DNA of 64,000 bases from an uncultured Clostridium sp. GTDB lineage: Bacteria > Bacillota > Clostridia > Lachnospirales > Lachnospiraceae. Every line of letters starts with the position of its first letter. Positions within the stretch are counted from its first letter, which is position 1. A program made the position numbers and the translations under genes. Positions 8,959 through 20,100 of this stretch are shown here, in pieces. The notes beneath the pieces are model-generated. The model was not told where the DNA came from. It was given only the letters and a program-made list of their open reading frames with translations, and did not search any database. The stretch spans positions 62,001-126,000 of the forward strand of contig UQBG01000003.1 of NCBI GenBank assembly GCA_900539185.1, given 5' to 3'.

Positions 8959-10323
8959 TTAATTCTTAAAGCTATGGATCGGTGCAGGAATCCGTCCGCC
9001 ACGATTTACAAATGCATCACAGCTATATGGATTTACATGCATAATCGGTGCATGTCCCAGTAATCCTCCAAACTCTGCATGTTCACCTTCCTTCTTTCCG
9101 ATAACCGGAATGATACGCACTGCTGTGGTTTTCTGATTAACCATACCCAGTGCCATCTCATCGGCTATAATTCCGGAAAGCGTCGTAGCCTTTGTATCTC
9201 CCGGAACAGCGATCATATCCAGACCTACAGAACATACACAAGTCATAGCTTCCAGCTTCTCTAACGTCAACGCACCACAACTGGCCGCATCGATCATACG
9301 TTGATCCTCGCTGACCGGTATAAATGCGCCACTTAAACCACCGACATAAGAGGATGCCATAACGCCACCCTTCTTTACCTGATCATTCAGAAGTGCCAGT
9401 GCGGCTGTTGTACCAGGGGCTCCCGCATACTCCAGACCAATCTCCTCCAGTATCTCACCGATACTGTCTCCGACCGCCGGTGTCGGTGCCAACGACAGAT
9501 CAATAATTCCAAATGGTACCCCCAGTCTTCTGGATGCTTCCTGTGCAACTAACTGACCGACACGCGTAATCTTGAACGCCGTCTTTTTGATCGTCTCACA
9601 CAGGACCTCAAAGTTCTCTCCCCGTACAGCCTCCAGTGCGGTCTTAACCACGCCGGGACCGCTGACTCCGACATTGATAATCTTATCCGCCTCTGTAACA
9701 CCGTGAAATGCACCTGCCATAAACGGATTATCATCCGGGGCATTACAAAATACCACAAATTTTGTACAAGCACTGGAATCTGTTTCCTTTGTCAGTTCAG
9801 CAGCTTCCTTGATCATCTCTCCGATCAGCTTCACTGCGTCCATATTGATACCGGTCTTTGTGGAACCTACATTCACCGAACTACATACCACATCTGTCTC
9901 TGCCAATGCCCGTGGAATCGAGCGGATCAGAAGTTCATCTGCCGGTGTCATACCCTTTGTAACCAAAGCGGAATAACCACCGATAAAGTTTACTCCGACT
10001 GCCTTTGCTGCCTTATCCAGCGTCTTCGCAATCGCCACAAAGTCATCCACGCTGTGACATACGCCGCCTCCGACTAATGCAATCGGTGTGACAGAGATTC
10101 GTTTATTTACAATCGGAATCCCATATTGTAATTCTATATCCTTTCCGACCTTTACCAGATCTCTGGCTGAAGATACGATCTTATCATAAACTCTGTCGCA
10201 CACCTCATCCAGTGTATTACCTGTACAGTCTAACAGACTGATTCCCATAGTAATCGTGCGGACATCCAGATTTTCCTTCTGGATCATTGCATTCGTTTCA
10301 CTTACTTCACGTATATTAATCAT
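8959..10323 (-). CDS. PFL (UPF0210/DUF711) family protein
   Basis: 454-residue cytosolic protein of the DUF711 family, distantly related to pyruvate formate-lyase-like folds but of unproven function. Typical segments are MGISLLDCTG, KRISVTPIALVGGG, GVSGPGVVKTALE and AEFGGLLGHAPIM. It directly follows a small ACT-domain gene, and the two are paired across Firmicutes, suggesting that a small ligand (amino-acid-like) is sensed by the ACT partner. Confidence 0.93.
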   Translation of the reverse strand: MINIREVSETNAMIQKENLDVRTITMGISLLDCTGNTLDEVCDRVYDKIVSSARDLVKVGKDIELQYGIPIVNKRISVTPIALVGGGVCHSVDDFVAIAKTLDKAAKAVGVNFIGGYSALVTKGMTPADELLIRSIPRALAETDVVCSSVNVGSTKTGINMDAVKLIGEMIKEAAELTKETDSSACTKFVVFCNAPDDNPFMAGAFHGVTEADKIINVGVSGPGVVKTALEAVRGENFEVLCETIKKTAFKITRVGQLVAQEASRRLGVPFGIIDLSLAPTPAVGDSIGEILEEIGLEYAGAPGTTAALALLNDQVKKGGVMASSYVGGLSGAFIPVSEDQRMIDAASCGALTLEKLEAMTCVCSVGLDMIAVPGDTKATTLSGIIADEMALGMVNQKTTAVRIIPVIGKKEGEHAEFGGLLGHAPIMHVNPYSCDAFVNRGGRIPAPIHSFKN

Positions 10324-10340
10324 AGTCTGCCTCCATACAT

Positions 10341-10613
10341 TTATATTCTATGCATCATATTGAAGATCTCTTCCTTCTGCAGGCTAATGACTACACCGAT
10401 CTCCTCGCCGAGTTTCACCAGTTCCTCAGACAAAGTTTTGAATTCTTTCTTTGAAGCATTTGTATCTACGATCATCATCATATTGAAATAACCCTGAACG
10501 ATGGTCTGTGAAATATCCAGAATGTTCACCTGGTTATCTGCCAGATATGTACATACTTTTGCTATAATTCCTACGGTATCTTTTCCTACAACTGTTATGA
10601 CTGCTTTGCTCAT
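10341..10613 (-). CDS. ACT domain protein (UPF0237)
   Basis: A 90-residue protein made of one or two ACT-type folds: KAVITVVGKDTVGIIAKVC, then VNILDISQTIVQGYFNMMMI. The ATG at 10611-10613 has AGGAAGGAG 7 bases upstream. A longer frame to 10637 would overlap the upstream gene and lacks such a site. Family members pair with the downstream UPF0210 protein; ACT domains bind small ligands, often amino acids, but the ligand is unknown here. Confidence 0.92.
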   Translation of the reverse strand: MSKAVITVVGKDTVGIIAKVCTYLADNQVNILDISQTIVQGYFNMMMIVDTNASKKEFKTLSEELVKLGEEIGVVISLQKEEIFNMMHRI

Positions 10614-10626
10614 TATGATCTCCTTC

Positions 10627-11427
10627 CTACCCCACATACATGACTTCTGAGTGCTCGTTCCGTCTGGCTACAGACAAACGAAGGTCTCGTATATCATTTG
10701 TAAATGGATTCTCTGCCAGTTCCTGTGCCACTGTTTCATAGGCCAGTTCCGCAATATTATTTTCTTTACTCAGGTGTCCCAGCATAATGCCATGAATATG
10801 GTCATTTAGCAGTTCCTTAATAAACTGACCGGAACGCTCATTGGATAGATGACCATGATCTCCCAGAATCCGCTGTTTTAGCGGATAGGAATACGGTCCT
10901 ACCAGAAGCATATTCACATCATGATTGGATTCGATAAATAATAAATCCGAATCCCGCAGTTTCTCTACCAGATACGTATCATAATCACCCAGATCTGTAC
11001 AGATACTGGTCTTATGTCCCTGATGATAAAACTGATAGCATACCGGATCTGCCGCATCGTGCCAGGTTCTGGATGCTTCTACCTTCATATCATGGATCTG
11101 AAATGGCTCATCCGGCTGAATTTCAACAAACTTAGAAGTGTCCAATTCTCCCAATGATGTGGTCTTCTGAATTGCCTCCAGCGTTGCCCGCGTACCGTAA
11201 ACCGGAACGGAATACTTCCGCGTAAATACACCCAACCCCTGAATATGATCCGAATGTTCGTGCGTTACCAGAATTCCCTGAATATCCTCCGGTGCCATAT
11301 CGATTGCATGTAACTCGTCCACGATTCGCTTCTTACTCACTCCGGTATCCACCAGCAGATGGGTTTCCTCGGTTCCAACATAGATGCAATTGCCACTGCT
11401 TCCACTTGATAAGCTGCATAAATGCAT
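10627..11427 (-). CDS. MBL-fold metallo-hydrolase (WalJ/YycJ-like)
   Basis: A 266-residue metallo-beta-lactamase-fold hydrolase with the YycJ-type start MHLCSLSSGSSGNC and the metal motif THEHSDH (55-61). Later HLSNERSG and GHLSKENN supply further ligands. YycJ/WalJ proteins are linked to cell-wall and DNA-repair processes, but here walKR is not adjacent. I chose the ATG at 11425-11427 with GGAG upstream rather than the frame start at 11460, because the family starts at MHLCSL. A promoter lies at 11482-11510. Confidence 0.9.
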   Translation of the reverse strand: MHLCSLSSGSSGNCIYVGTEETHLLVDTGVSKKRIVDELHAIDMAPEDIQGILVTHEHSDHIQGLGVFTRKYSVPVYGTRATLEAIQKTTSLGELDTSKFVEIQPDEPFQIHDMKVEASRTWHDAADPVCYQFYHQGHKTSICTDLGDYDTYLVEKLRDSDLLFIESNHDVNMLLVGPYSYPLKQRILGDHGHLSNERSGQFIKELLNDHIHGIMLGHLSKENNIAELAYETVAQELAENPFTNDIRDLRLSVARRNEHSEVMYVG

Positions 11428-11481
11428 AATACCAGCTCCTATTCCTTCGTAAATGGGCATAACTGCCCATAATCGTGAAAT

Positions 11482-11510
11482 ATTATATCATAGCAGGGTT
11501 GATTAGGCAA
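11482..11510 (-). promoter_or_regulatory. Sigma-A promoter of the MBL-hydrolase operon
   Basis: TTGCCT (-35, 11505-11510) and TATAAT (-10, 11482-11487) with a 17-base spacer lie upstream of the hydrolase start, in the 77-base gap after the ABC-F gene. The transcript likely includes the ACT and UPF0210 genes. Confidence 0.75.
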
Positions 11511-11537
11511 ACGAAAAATAGCCATAGTTGGGATCCC

Positions 11538-13394
11538 TTATTTCTTCTTTTCCTGCTCGATGCGTTCTGCCAGGTCATTCAGATATACCCAGCGATCCAT
11601 CTTATCACTCAATTCCTGCTCCAGTTCTTCCTTCTCCGAGGTATAGGCGGTCAGTTTTACGAAGTCCGTTGCAACCTTTGGGATCTCCGCTTCAAGATGT
11701 GCAATCTTTTCCTCCAGTTCTGCGATCGTATCATCGATCGTCTCATACTCCCTCTGCTCCTTATAGGTGAACTTCAGACGGGTATCCGGCTTCTTCCAGC
11801 TGCCTGTACTCTTTTCCGCCTCTGTCGTTTCATTTTCTGTCAAACCGGTTCCTGTTTTCTCCGTCTTTGTTTTTTCGGTTGTTCCACCATTTCCTGTCAG
11901 ATCCGGATTCTCATCACCATATAGCTCCAGATGCTTCCAATAGTAGTCCGTATAGCCACCCTCATACTGTCGGATTCCATCCGGTTCAAACGCAAAAATA
12001 CGATTTACAATACGATCCAGAAAGTATCGATCATGCGATACTGCAATAATGATCCCCTCAAAATGCTCCAGATAATCCTCCAATACATTTAAGGTTTCGA
12101 TATCCAGATCATTCGTCGGCTCATCCAGAATCAGCACATTTGGGGCAGACATCAGTACATGGAGCAGATATAACCGCCTCCGTTCACCACCGGACAGCTT
12201 TCCCACCTGCGTATACTGCATCGCAGAATTAAACAGGAATCGTTCACACATCTTTGATGCAGTAATCTTTCCGGTCGCTGTTGGAAGATACTCTGCGATC
12301 TCCTTTACGGAATCGATCACTCTCAGGTTCGGATCAATCGACTCCGGTTCCTGTGTCAGATAGCCAATACGTATGGTCTCTCCTATATCGATATAACCGT
12401 CCACCGGCTGCAGTTCTCCAGCAATCAATTTCAGCAGTGTAGACTTTCCGCAACCATTTCTGCCTACGATACCCACTCGTTCATTTCGCAGAAACATATA
12501 TCGGAAATGTGACAGAATCTGCCGATTCTCATAGGAAAAGGATACGTCATGCAGTTCAATGGTCTTTCTGCCCAGTCTGGAGGCTGTTGAAGTCAACTCC
12601 AGTTTTTCTGCCACCTGCGGACCCTTTGTGTTTTTCAGTTCTTCATAACGCTGCAGTCTGGCCTTTTGCTTTGTAGAACGTGCCTTTGCTCCCCGCATCA
12701 CCCACTTCAGTTCATTTCGCAGCAGGTTTCTTCTTTTATCATCCGTTGCCAGTGCCATCTCTTCCCGCTGACACTTCAGTTCCAGATATCCCGCATAATC
12801 CGCCGCATAAGAATAAATCTGTCCCTGATCCAGCTCTACAATCCGATTCGTCACATTATCCAGAAAATACCGGTCATGGGTAACTAACAGGATACATCCC
12901 TTATAGGACTGCAGATAGCCTTCCAGCCACTCGATCATCCGGCTGTCCAAGTGGTTCGTTGGCTCATCCAGCAACAAAACATCTGCCGGCTGGATCAGTG
13001 CATGTGCCAGTGCTGCCCGTTTCTTCTGACCTCCGGACAGAATGGAAATTTCCTGTTCTTCATTCGGCAGCCCCAGTCGCCGCAATAGTTTTCTTGCTTC
13101 CACAACCATCATAGGATCCTCGCTGCCATCGGTTACATAGGACAGCAGCTTCGTATGCTCCCGGCTGTCAAACTGCTGCGCCAGATAGGTCATATGGATA
13201 TAGTTTGCCCGCACGATATTCCCGGCATCTGCCTCCTCCAGCCCTGCGATCAGTTTTAACAACGTAGACTTTCCGGTACCATTCACACCCACGATGCCGA
13301 TCCGGTCTCGATCTTCGATTCCCAGAGAAGCATCCTGAAACAATACCTTCTCACCATATACTTTTTCTAAATGTTCGATATTTATAATATTCAT
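11538..13394 (-). CDS. ABC-F family ATP-binding protein
   Basis: Soluble duplicated ABC ATPase of the ABC-F class that acts on the ribosome rather than in transport. From the ATG at 13394 (618 residues), the Walker A motifs are VNGTGKST (about 37-44) and RNGCGKST (about 312-319). Each half has a signature (LSGGQ, LSGGE) and LDEPTNHLD or LDEPTNDLD. The linker near 225-255 is Arg/Lys-rich. After residue about 495 there is a Thr/Glu-rich stretch and a C-terminal coiled coil, as in Uup-type members. An in-frame GTG at 13406 overlaps the upstream stop; MNIINIEHLEKVYG is the family-like start. Confidence 0.93.
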   Translation of the reverse strand: MNIINIEHLEKVYGEKVLFQDASLGIEDRDRIGIVGVNGTGKSTLLKLIAGLEEADAGNIVRANYIHMTYLAQQFDSREHTKLLSYVTDGSEDPMMVVEARKLLRRLGLPNEEQEISILSGGQKKRAALAHALIQPADVLLLDEPTNHLDSRMIEWLEGYLQSYKGCILLVTHDRYFLDNVTNRIVELDQGQIYSYAADYAGYLELKCQREEMALATDDKRRNLLRNELKWVMRGAKARSTKQKARLQRYEELKNTKGPQVAEKLELTSTASRLGRKTIELHDVSFSYENRQILSHFRYMFLRNERVGIVGRNGCGKSTLLKLIAGELQPVDGYIDIGETIRIGYLTQEPESIDPNLRVIDSVKEIAEYLPTATGKITASKMCERFLFNSAMQYTQVGKLSGGERRRLYLLHVLMSAPNVLILDEPTNDLDIETLNVLEDYLEHFEGIIIAVSHDRYFLDRIVNRIFAFEPDGIRQYEGGYTDYYWKHLELYGDENPDLTGNGGTTEKTKTEKTGTGLTENETTEAEKSTGSWKKPDTRLKFTYKEQREYETIDDTIAELEEKIAHLEAEIPKVATDFVKLTAYTSEKEELEQELSDKMDRWVYLNDLAERIEQEKKK

Positions 13395-13402
13395 ATTCCT
13401 TA

Positions 13403-14851
13403 TCACCCATCCGTTCGCTCCGGAAATGGAATCCGATGTAAGAAGAACTCCTGAAAGTTCTTGCTCATGGACAGATCCAGTACGGTACTATGTTTTAGTG
13501 TCTCCGGAAGTTCCATCCGTTCCTCCGGATGCAGCAGTGCATCACAGGCACCCTCCAGAGAGGTATTTCCTGCGATCTGTATCTTTCCGCGAAATTCCTC
13601 CGGCAGCAGTCCCAGCGTATAAGCAGACTCCAGATTCAGATAGAATCCAAAGCCTCCGGCCAACCACACCCGTTCAATATTTGAAAGCGGAAGCCGAAGC
13701 TCATAGGCGGCCAGTTCGATTCCGGTTCGAATCGCCGCCTTTGCCAGTTGGATATCCCGGATACATTCCTGCGTTATTACATACTCTCCACAGGGCAGAC
13801 CTGTTTCAAAATAATCTTTCTGCAGGAGTCCATTTTGATCGACTGTTTTATTCTGATAAGCCTGTGCCAGTTGATCCAGCAGAGAGCTTCCGTATACACT
13901 GCCCTTTTGCACACTATTCGCAAACGCCGGTCCACAGGAGGTTGAGGTGCAGACACCACGCTCCCGATTTATCAGCCACAGTTCTCCATTCGTTCCAAGA
14001 TCAATCAACAACTCATATTCCGCACGCTCTCCCATATGAAGATGTCGAACGCCCGACACGATATCCGCACCTACAAAAGCAGACTTTCCGGGGAGAATCA
14101 GAATCTCCCGTCCATCCTGTTCCTCCCGGATACCATCTAAGAATTCCGGTGTAAACGGATATCCCATCATACCGGCTACTGACTGCTTCCGCAGAAAATG
14201 CAGCATCGTTGTATTGCCACTGTAACAGATCCTTTGAATCTGCGACTCCGGATAACCGATTTGATCATAATACCGGATCAGGCTCTGTATATCCCGCATC
14301 AGGATCCTATGCATTACATCCAAACCGGTTTCAGTACCCTTTATATCCCTTTTCGCCGGCTCCCCTGCATATTGAATTCTGGATATAACATCCGCTCCAT
14401 ATACAGCCTGTTGATTCATACATCCGGCCTGTGCATAGATCTGTCCGGTTTCCAGATTCATTAAAACGGAAGCGATCGTCGTTGTCCCGATATCTACTGC
14501 CATTCCCAGTTTTGTATGTGATTCTATTCCGGGCTTCAACAAATCAAACGTCGGTTGACCGACTCGTTCCTTTGTTGTCGCTCCACACAGCAGTATGGTC
14601 TGCTGACCGGGTGCCTGCCGCAGCCGGACATGGATATCCTGTTGTACCATGTACCGGCATGCCCGGCACTCCATCCCTTCTTCAGCTATATAGACCTGAC
14701 AACCGCCACAGACACCAGCTCCCCGGCAAACAGCGCCGGGGAGTGTTATTTCATGCTGTTGCAGGACCTGATATAGGTTTGTACCCAGCTCACACTGGAT
14801 ACGTTTTGTATACATTCCTCTATGATCACTGTCAACATATATATTTATCAT
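13403..14851 (-). CDS. ASKHA-domain 2Fe-2S ferredoxin protein (RACo-like, DUF4445)
   Basis: The N-terminus is a plant-type 2Fe-2S ferredoxin domain with C42, C48, C51 and a later Cys near 89. An ASKHA ATPase domain follows (MAVDIGTTTIASVLMNL, then LLIDLGTNGELWL and WLAGGFGFYLN). RACo proteins reactivate corrinoid proteins of methyltransferase systems by ATP-driven electron transfer. At 482 residues it is shorter than the usual 600 or more, so a linker region is reduced. No corrinoid protein or methyltransferase gene is nearby, so the target is unknown. Confidence 0.88.
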   Translation of the reverse strand: MINIYVDSDHRGMYTKRIQCELGTNLYQVLQQHEITLPGAVCRGAGVCGGCQVYIAEEGMECRACRYMVQQDIHVRLRQAPGQQTILLCGATTKERVGQPTFDLLKPGIESHTKLGMAVDIGTTTIASVLMNLETGQIYAQAGCMNQQAVYGADVISRIQYAGEPAKRDIKGTETGLDVMHRILMRDIQSLIRYYDQIGYPESQIQRICYSGNTTMLHFLRKQSVAGMMGYPFTPEFLDGIREEQDGREILILPGKSAFVGADIVSGVRHLHMGERAEYELLIDLGTNGELWLINRERGVCTSTSCGPAFANSVQKGSVYGSSLLDQLAQAYQNKTVDQNGLLQKDYFETGLPCGEYVITQECIRDIQLAKAAIRTGIELAAYELRLPLSNIERVWLAGGFGFYLNLESAYTLGLLPEEFRGKIQIAGNTSLEGACDALLHPEERMELPETLKHSTVLDLSMSKNFQEFFLHRIPFPERTDG

Positions 14852-14865
14852 AGCATTCGTTCATC

Positions 14866-16095
14866 CTAAAATATACTCTTTGGTGTCTTCTCAATCGGAC
14901 GATAGCCCTGCTGTGCCAGCTCCTGCATAATCGCATCCTTATGCTCCGGCCCGAAGGCTTCCATCGTAATTACCAGTTCTACAGCGCTGTTACGGTTCAG
15001 GCTGACAAACTGATTATGCTCCAGACGAATAATATTTCCCTGTGCCTTCGCGATCACCGATGATACATTCATCAGTTCGCCCGGCTTATCCGGCAGCAGA
15101 ACGGATACTGTGAAGATCCGGCTTCTTGCAATCAAACCATGCTGTACAACAGATGCCAGCGTAATCACATCCATGTTACCGCCACTGATAATGCTGACAA
15201 CCTTCTTATCCTTTACATCCAGATGCTTCAAGGCAGCTATAGTCAACAAACCGGAGTTCTCGGCAAGCATCTTATGATTCTCGATCATATCTAAGAATGC
15301 TACGATCAGTTCCGAATCCTCAACCGTTATGATTGCATCCAGATTCTTCTGCAGATATGGGAAGATCTTACTGCCCGGTGTCTTTACGGCTGTACCGTCT
15401 GCAATGGTATCTACCCCTGCCAGAGTCGTTACTGCACCCAGCTTTAATGACTCCTGCAGACAGTTTGCTCCGGCCGGTTCTACACCGATCACCTTGATAT
15501 TCGGATTTAGCATCTTCGCCAGTGTAGATACACCGGTCGCCAGGCCACCGCCACCGACCGGTACCAGAATATAGTCTACCGTCGGAAGTTCCTTGATGAT
15601 CTCCATGGCGATGGATCCCTGACCGGTTGCCACGTCCAGATCATCAAACGGATGAATAAAGGTATAGCCCTTATCCTCTGCCAGCTCCAGTGCATAAGCA
15701 CAGGATTCATCATAGACATCTCCGTATAGGATCACCTCTGCGCCATACGACTTTGTCCGGTTTACTTTGATCAACGGTGTTGTTGTCGGCATAACGATCG
15801 TCGCCTTTGCACCATATGCCTTTGCTGCATATGCAACACCCTGTGCATGATTTCCCGCAGATGCAGTGATCAGTCCCTTGCTTCTCTCTTCCTCTGACAG
15901 CGTACTGATCTTATAATAGGCCCCACGGATCTTGTAGGCTCCGGTTCTCTGTAGATTCTCCGGCTTTAAGTATACCTTATTGCCTGTTTGCACACTTAAA
16001 TACTCACTATAGATCAGATTTGTCGGCAGGACTACCTTCTGTACCGTATTATAGGCTTCCTCAAATTTATCCAGTGTTAATTCTTCTACTGCCAT
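14866..16095 (-). CDS. ilvA: Threonine ammonia-lyase (threonine dehydratase)
   Basis: PLP enzyme turning threonine into 2-oxobutyrate and ammonia. The PLP lysine is K55 in TGAYKIRGAY. The phosphate loop is SAGNHAQGVAYAAK, and VPVGGGGLATG follows. The 409 residues contain one C-terminal ACT-like domain (FTVSVLLPDKPGELMNVSSVI), the length of the single-ACT catabolic or short biosynthetic type, so the symbol could equally be tdcB. Its start overlaps the end of ftsY by 10 bases, showing coupling to an unrelated secretion gene. Confidence 0.94.
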   Translation of the reverse strand: MAVEELTLDKFEEAYNTVQKVVLPTNLIYSEYLSVQTGNKVYLKPENLQRTGAYKIRGAYYKISTLSEEERSKGLITASAGNHAQGVAYAAKAYGAKATIVMPTTTPLIKVNRTKSYGAEVILYGDVYDESCAYALELAEDKGYTFIHPFDDLDVATGQGSIAMEIIKELPTVDYILVPVGGGGLATGVSTLAKMLNPNIKVIGVEPAGANCLQESLKLGAVTTLAGVDTIADGTAVKTPGSKIFPYLQKNLDAIITVEDSELIVAFLDMIENHKMLAENSGLLTIAALKHLDVKDKKVVSIISGGNMDVITLASVVQHGLIARSRIFTVSVLLPDKPGELMNVSSVIAKAQGNIIRLEHNQFVSLNRNSAVELVITMEAFGPEHKDAIMQELAQQGYRPIEKTPKSIF

Positions 16096-17117
16096 GTGTC
16101 TTTATCCTCCTCGATTAACATTTCCAGATCTGTCCGCACATCCATATCCGCGAACAGTGCTTCTACATAGTGATTCGGATCGAATCTCTGCAGATCATCG
16201 ATTTTTTCTCCGACACCGATATATTTTACCGGCACATCCAGCTCTGACTGAATCGCAATTGCAATACCGCCCTTTGCAGTACCGTCCAACTTCGTCAGGA
16301 TAATACCATTCAGATCCGTCACCTCACTAAACTGTCTGGCCTGCTCCAGTGCATTTTGTCCGGTCGAACCATCCAGTACGATCAGCGTCTCACAGTGAGC
16401 CTCCGGATATTCCTTTTCTACAATCCGACGCATCTTTGCCAGTTCATCCATCAGATTCTTCTTATTGTGCAGACGTCCGGCTGTATCGCAGAGTAAAATA
16501 TCGACATTTCTTGCCTTTGCCGCCTGTACCGCATCATAGACCACCGCCGCCGGATCTGATCCCTCCTGATGGGCGATGATATCTACACCCGCACGATCCG
16601 CCCAGGTCTTCAGCTGATCAATCGCTGCCGCCCGGAAGGTGTCTCCGGCTGCGATCAGAACCTTTTTGCCCCGCTTCTTATACTGTGCAGCCAGCTTTCC
16701 GATCGAAGTTGTCTTACCGACTCCGTTGACGCCGATAATCAGCATCACTGTCTTCTGATCTTCAAAATCATAAGCAGAATCGTCTACCATCATCTGATCC
16801 CGTATAATGTTATTTAACAGTTCCCGGCAAGGCTCTACTTCCCGGATCTTATATTCCTTTACCCGCTTTTTCAGATCTTCAATGATCTTATCGGTGGTTT
16901 CCAGGCCCAGATCCGCCATGATCAGAACCTCCTCCAGTTCATCATAGAAGTCATCATCCAGCTCTGTATGTCCATGGAAGATCCGGTTCAGACCATCTGC
17001 CAACTGATCCCGCGTCTTTGTCATTCCGCTCACCAGCCGTTTGAAGAAACCCAGTTCCTCTACAGCTTCCTGTTCTTTTTCCTTCTCTTTATCCTTTTTC
17101 CAGTCAAATAATCCCAT
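16086..17117 (-). CDS. ftsY: Signal recognition particle receptor FtsY
   Basis: SRP GTPase at the membrane that receives ribosome-nascent chain complexes. The N-terminal Lys/Glu-rich region (1-22) is the acidic/basic A-domain remnant. The N domain follows, and the G domain has GVNGVGKTT (129-137), DTFRAAA, DTAGRL and TKLDGTAKGG. At 343 residues it is the compact Firmicute form. It directly follows smc, the common rnc-smc-ftsY order. Confidence 0.98.
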   Translation of the reverse strand: MGLFDWKKDKEKEKEQEAVEELGFFKRLVSGMTKTRDQLADGLNRIFHGHTELDDDFYDELEEVLIMADLGLETTDKIIEDLKKRVKEYKIREVEPCRELLNNIIRDQMMVDDSAYDFEDQKTVMLIIGVNGVGKTTSIGKLAAQYKKRGKKVLIAAGDTFRAAAIDQLKTWADRAGVDIIAHQEGSDPAAVVYDAVQAAKARNVDILLCDTAGRLHNKKNLMDELAKMRRIVEKEYPEAHCETLIVLDGSTGQNALEQARQFSEVTDLNGIILTKLDGTAKGGIAIAIQSELDVPVKYIGVGEKIDDLQRFDPNHYVEALFADMDVRTDLEMLIEEDKDTWQ

Positions 17118-17140
17118 ATACTCGCCTCCAACCTTAAGAG

Positions 17141-20100
17141 TTATTTATCCAACTCATTTTCTATCAGATTTACAGAAACCAGCGTTGATACACCTTTTTC
17201 CTGCATGGTAATACCATACAGAACATCTGCCGCCTCCATGGTTCCCTTTCGGTGTGTAATCACGATAAACTGCGTATCCTTTGTCAGCTTATGTAGATAC
17301 TTGGCAAACCGATTTACATTGGAATCATCCAGTGCCGCTTCAATCTCATCCAGCAGACAGAATGGTGACGGCTTCAGATTCTGTATTGCAAACAAAAGTG
17401 CAATCGCAGTCAAAGACTTTTCTCCACCCGATAGCTGCATCATATTCTGCAGCTTCTTTCCCGGCGGCTGTGCAATAATCTTAATGCCTGCTTCCAGAAT
17501 ATCTTCATCCTCAACCAGTACCAGATTTGCCTTTCCTCCACCGAACAGCTCCTTAAACACCTTATCGAACATCACCTGTATCTCTGCAAACTTTGCACTA
17601 AACTGTTCCCGCATTGCCGTATCCAGCTCTGCAATGATCTGCTTCAGATTCTCTTCCGCCTTTACGATATCGTCATGCTGCGTCTTCAGGAACTCATATC
17701 GCTCGGATACATTCTTGTAGTCCTCGATTGCATTGACGTTAACATCTCCCAGCGACTTGATCTTTGCCTTCACCGCACTCAGTTCCTTTCGAAGTACCGG
17801 CAGATCGGTAAACTCTTCATTCCTTAGCTCCAGTGCACGGTTGTACGTGAGTTCATATTCTTCCCACATATAGTTATTCAAGGCATCTTCCTGCTCATTT
17901 ATTTTCTCAACCTGTGCATTCAGGCGATAGCCTTCTTTATCCAGTCCTGCCAGTTCTTCACGCAGACTTTCCCGCTGTCCAAAGAACTCCTTATGAGAGG
18001 TCATCATCTCATCCTTATGTGCCGTTGCAGTCTGCAGCTGTTCCTCTATGGTCTGAATCTGTGCCTTTCGTTGATTCATTTCCTTCTGGATCTCATTGAT
18101 CTGCTCATTGATCTCCATAATTTCATCTGCTGCACCATGCGTTCTTCGATTATACTCCTCCAGTTCCGCTTTCAGCTTATCATTCTCAACTCGGATACGG
18201 TGGATATTTTCTACATAGAAATCATCCTGCTGTTTAATGGTATTAAACTCCAGCAACAGCTCTGATACCTTTGCATTCGCTGTTTCCAGAAGTTTCTTCT
18301 GCTCTGCGATATCCTCTTCGTACTTTACGATCCGGCTCTCGCACTCCTGCTTTGCCTGCTCCTGAAATTTATTTCCTTCAAATAACTGATTCTTATTCTG
18401 GTTGATCTCCTCAATCTGGGCATCCAGTTCCTTGCTTTCATTCTGCAGAGACGCAAATATCGTAGCATGCTCAGACAGCCGTGCATTCACCTGTTCTAAA
18501 CTCATGTGATTCGTATTCTTATCCAGATACAGTTCCTGAAGCTTCGTTGACAGCGTTTCTTTCTCTTCCTTCAGATTATCCCGCCTGCCCCGCAGTTCCT
18601 GTTCCAGCTTCTCAGCCTCGTAGATTCTGCGGCTGTATGCCTCTACCTGCTCATTCAATTCGTCCAGTTCACGCTTCCGTCCCAGCAGGTTGCTTGAGTT
18701 CTTATAAGCACCACCGGTCATCGCACCACCCGGAGTTAAGAGTTCTCCCTCCAAAGTAACGATACGGATGGAATACCGGTACTTCTTTGCGATCGCCAGT
18801 GCATGATCGATATGATCCACCACCAGAATCCGTCCCAGTAAATGTTCCGCTACCGCCTGATATTCCGGCTGTATCTGTACCAGCGTACTGGCCAGTCCGA
18901 TTGCCCCCGGCTCCCGGAGTGCCTCCTGTTTATTAAATGGTGTACTGTTGCCGATACTGGTCAACGGCAGGAAGGTTGCCCGTCCATATTTATTCTGCTT
19001 CAGATACTGAATGAATCGTTTTGCAGTTCCTTCATCTTCCGTTACGATATTCTGAATACTGCCACCCAGGGCTGTCTCCACTGCGATTTCATACTTCTGT
19101 TGTACCGACAAAATATCTGCTACAACACCTACGATTCCACGGGTATGACTCTTTTGTTCCATCACCCGCCGAATACTGTTTCCATAGCCATCATAACGCT
19201 CTGTGATATTTCGAAGCGATTCTGCCTTTGCCTTCGCCGCACTGTAGTCGTTTCGCAGCTTGGCCAGTTCTTCCCGATTCTTTCGGGTTGCCTCTGTATT
19301 CTCATCTAACCCCTTATCACAGACCTCGAGTGCCTGCTGACGGGTATTGATCTGTTCATCCAGTTCTTTCAGCTTCGTCTGTAACTGCTCGTACTGTTCC
19401 CGATCTGTCATCTCGTCACTCTTAAACTGTACGAATCGCTGATTAATCTGTGTCTTACGGTAACTGATATTCTCCAACAGGGTATCATACCGGGCTACCT
19501 TTCCCTTCATACTGGAGTTTTCATTCATAAGGTCGATGATATCTGCCTTATTCTTCTCGATGCAGCCCTCTAAGCGTGTGATTTCATCCTGTATCTCCTG
19601 TGAATGTGCTTTTGCCTCCTCAACCACATCATCTGCTGTATCCAGTTTTTCATCCAAAACTGCCTTCTTTGCCTGATAGGCTCTCTGCTCTTCTGTCTGC
19701 TTTAACAGTGCATCCTGTACTCTCCGAATCTGTTCACTGACATGTTCATCAGACAGTCGTACACTATCGATCTTCTGATTCAGAACCCGGACTTCACCCT
19801 CTGCCCGCTCAACTGTCAGCTTCAGCTCTGTCTCCTGCCCTTTATCGGTATCGATCTTCCGGTTACAGATTTCCAGTTCTGTTTCCAGTCGCTCATACTC
19901 GGTCTTGATTGCCTCGTACTTTTCATTCAGCTCTGCTGTCCGTCCGGTTACAATCTCCAGCTTCTTCTGTGTCTCCGCCTGCTCTGTTCGGATCCGGTCA
20001 CTATCCAGTAAAAATACATTCACATCCAGCTTCTTCATTTCTTCCTTGAACAGAAGATATTTCTTTGCCGTCTCCGACTGCTTCTCTAATGGTCCGACCT

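Noticed and set aside
13426..14154. 242-codon plus-strand frame opposite the ferredoxin/ASKHA gene
   Set aside because: It is Pro/Arg/His-rich and low in complexity, fully inside a gene with clear motifs on the other strand.
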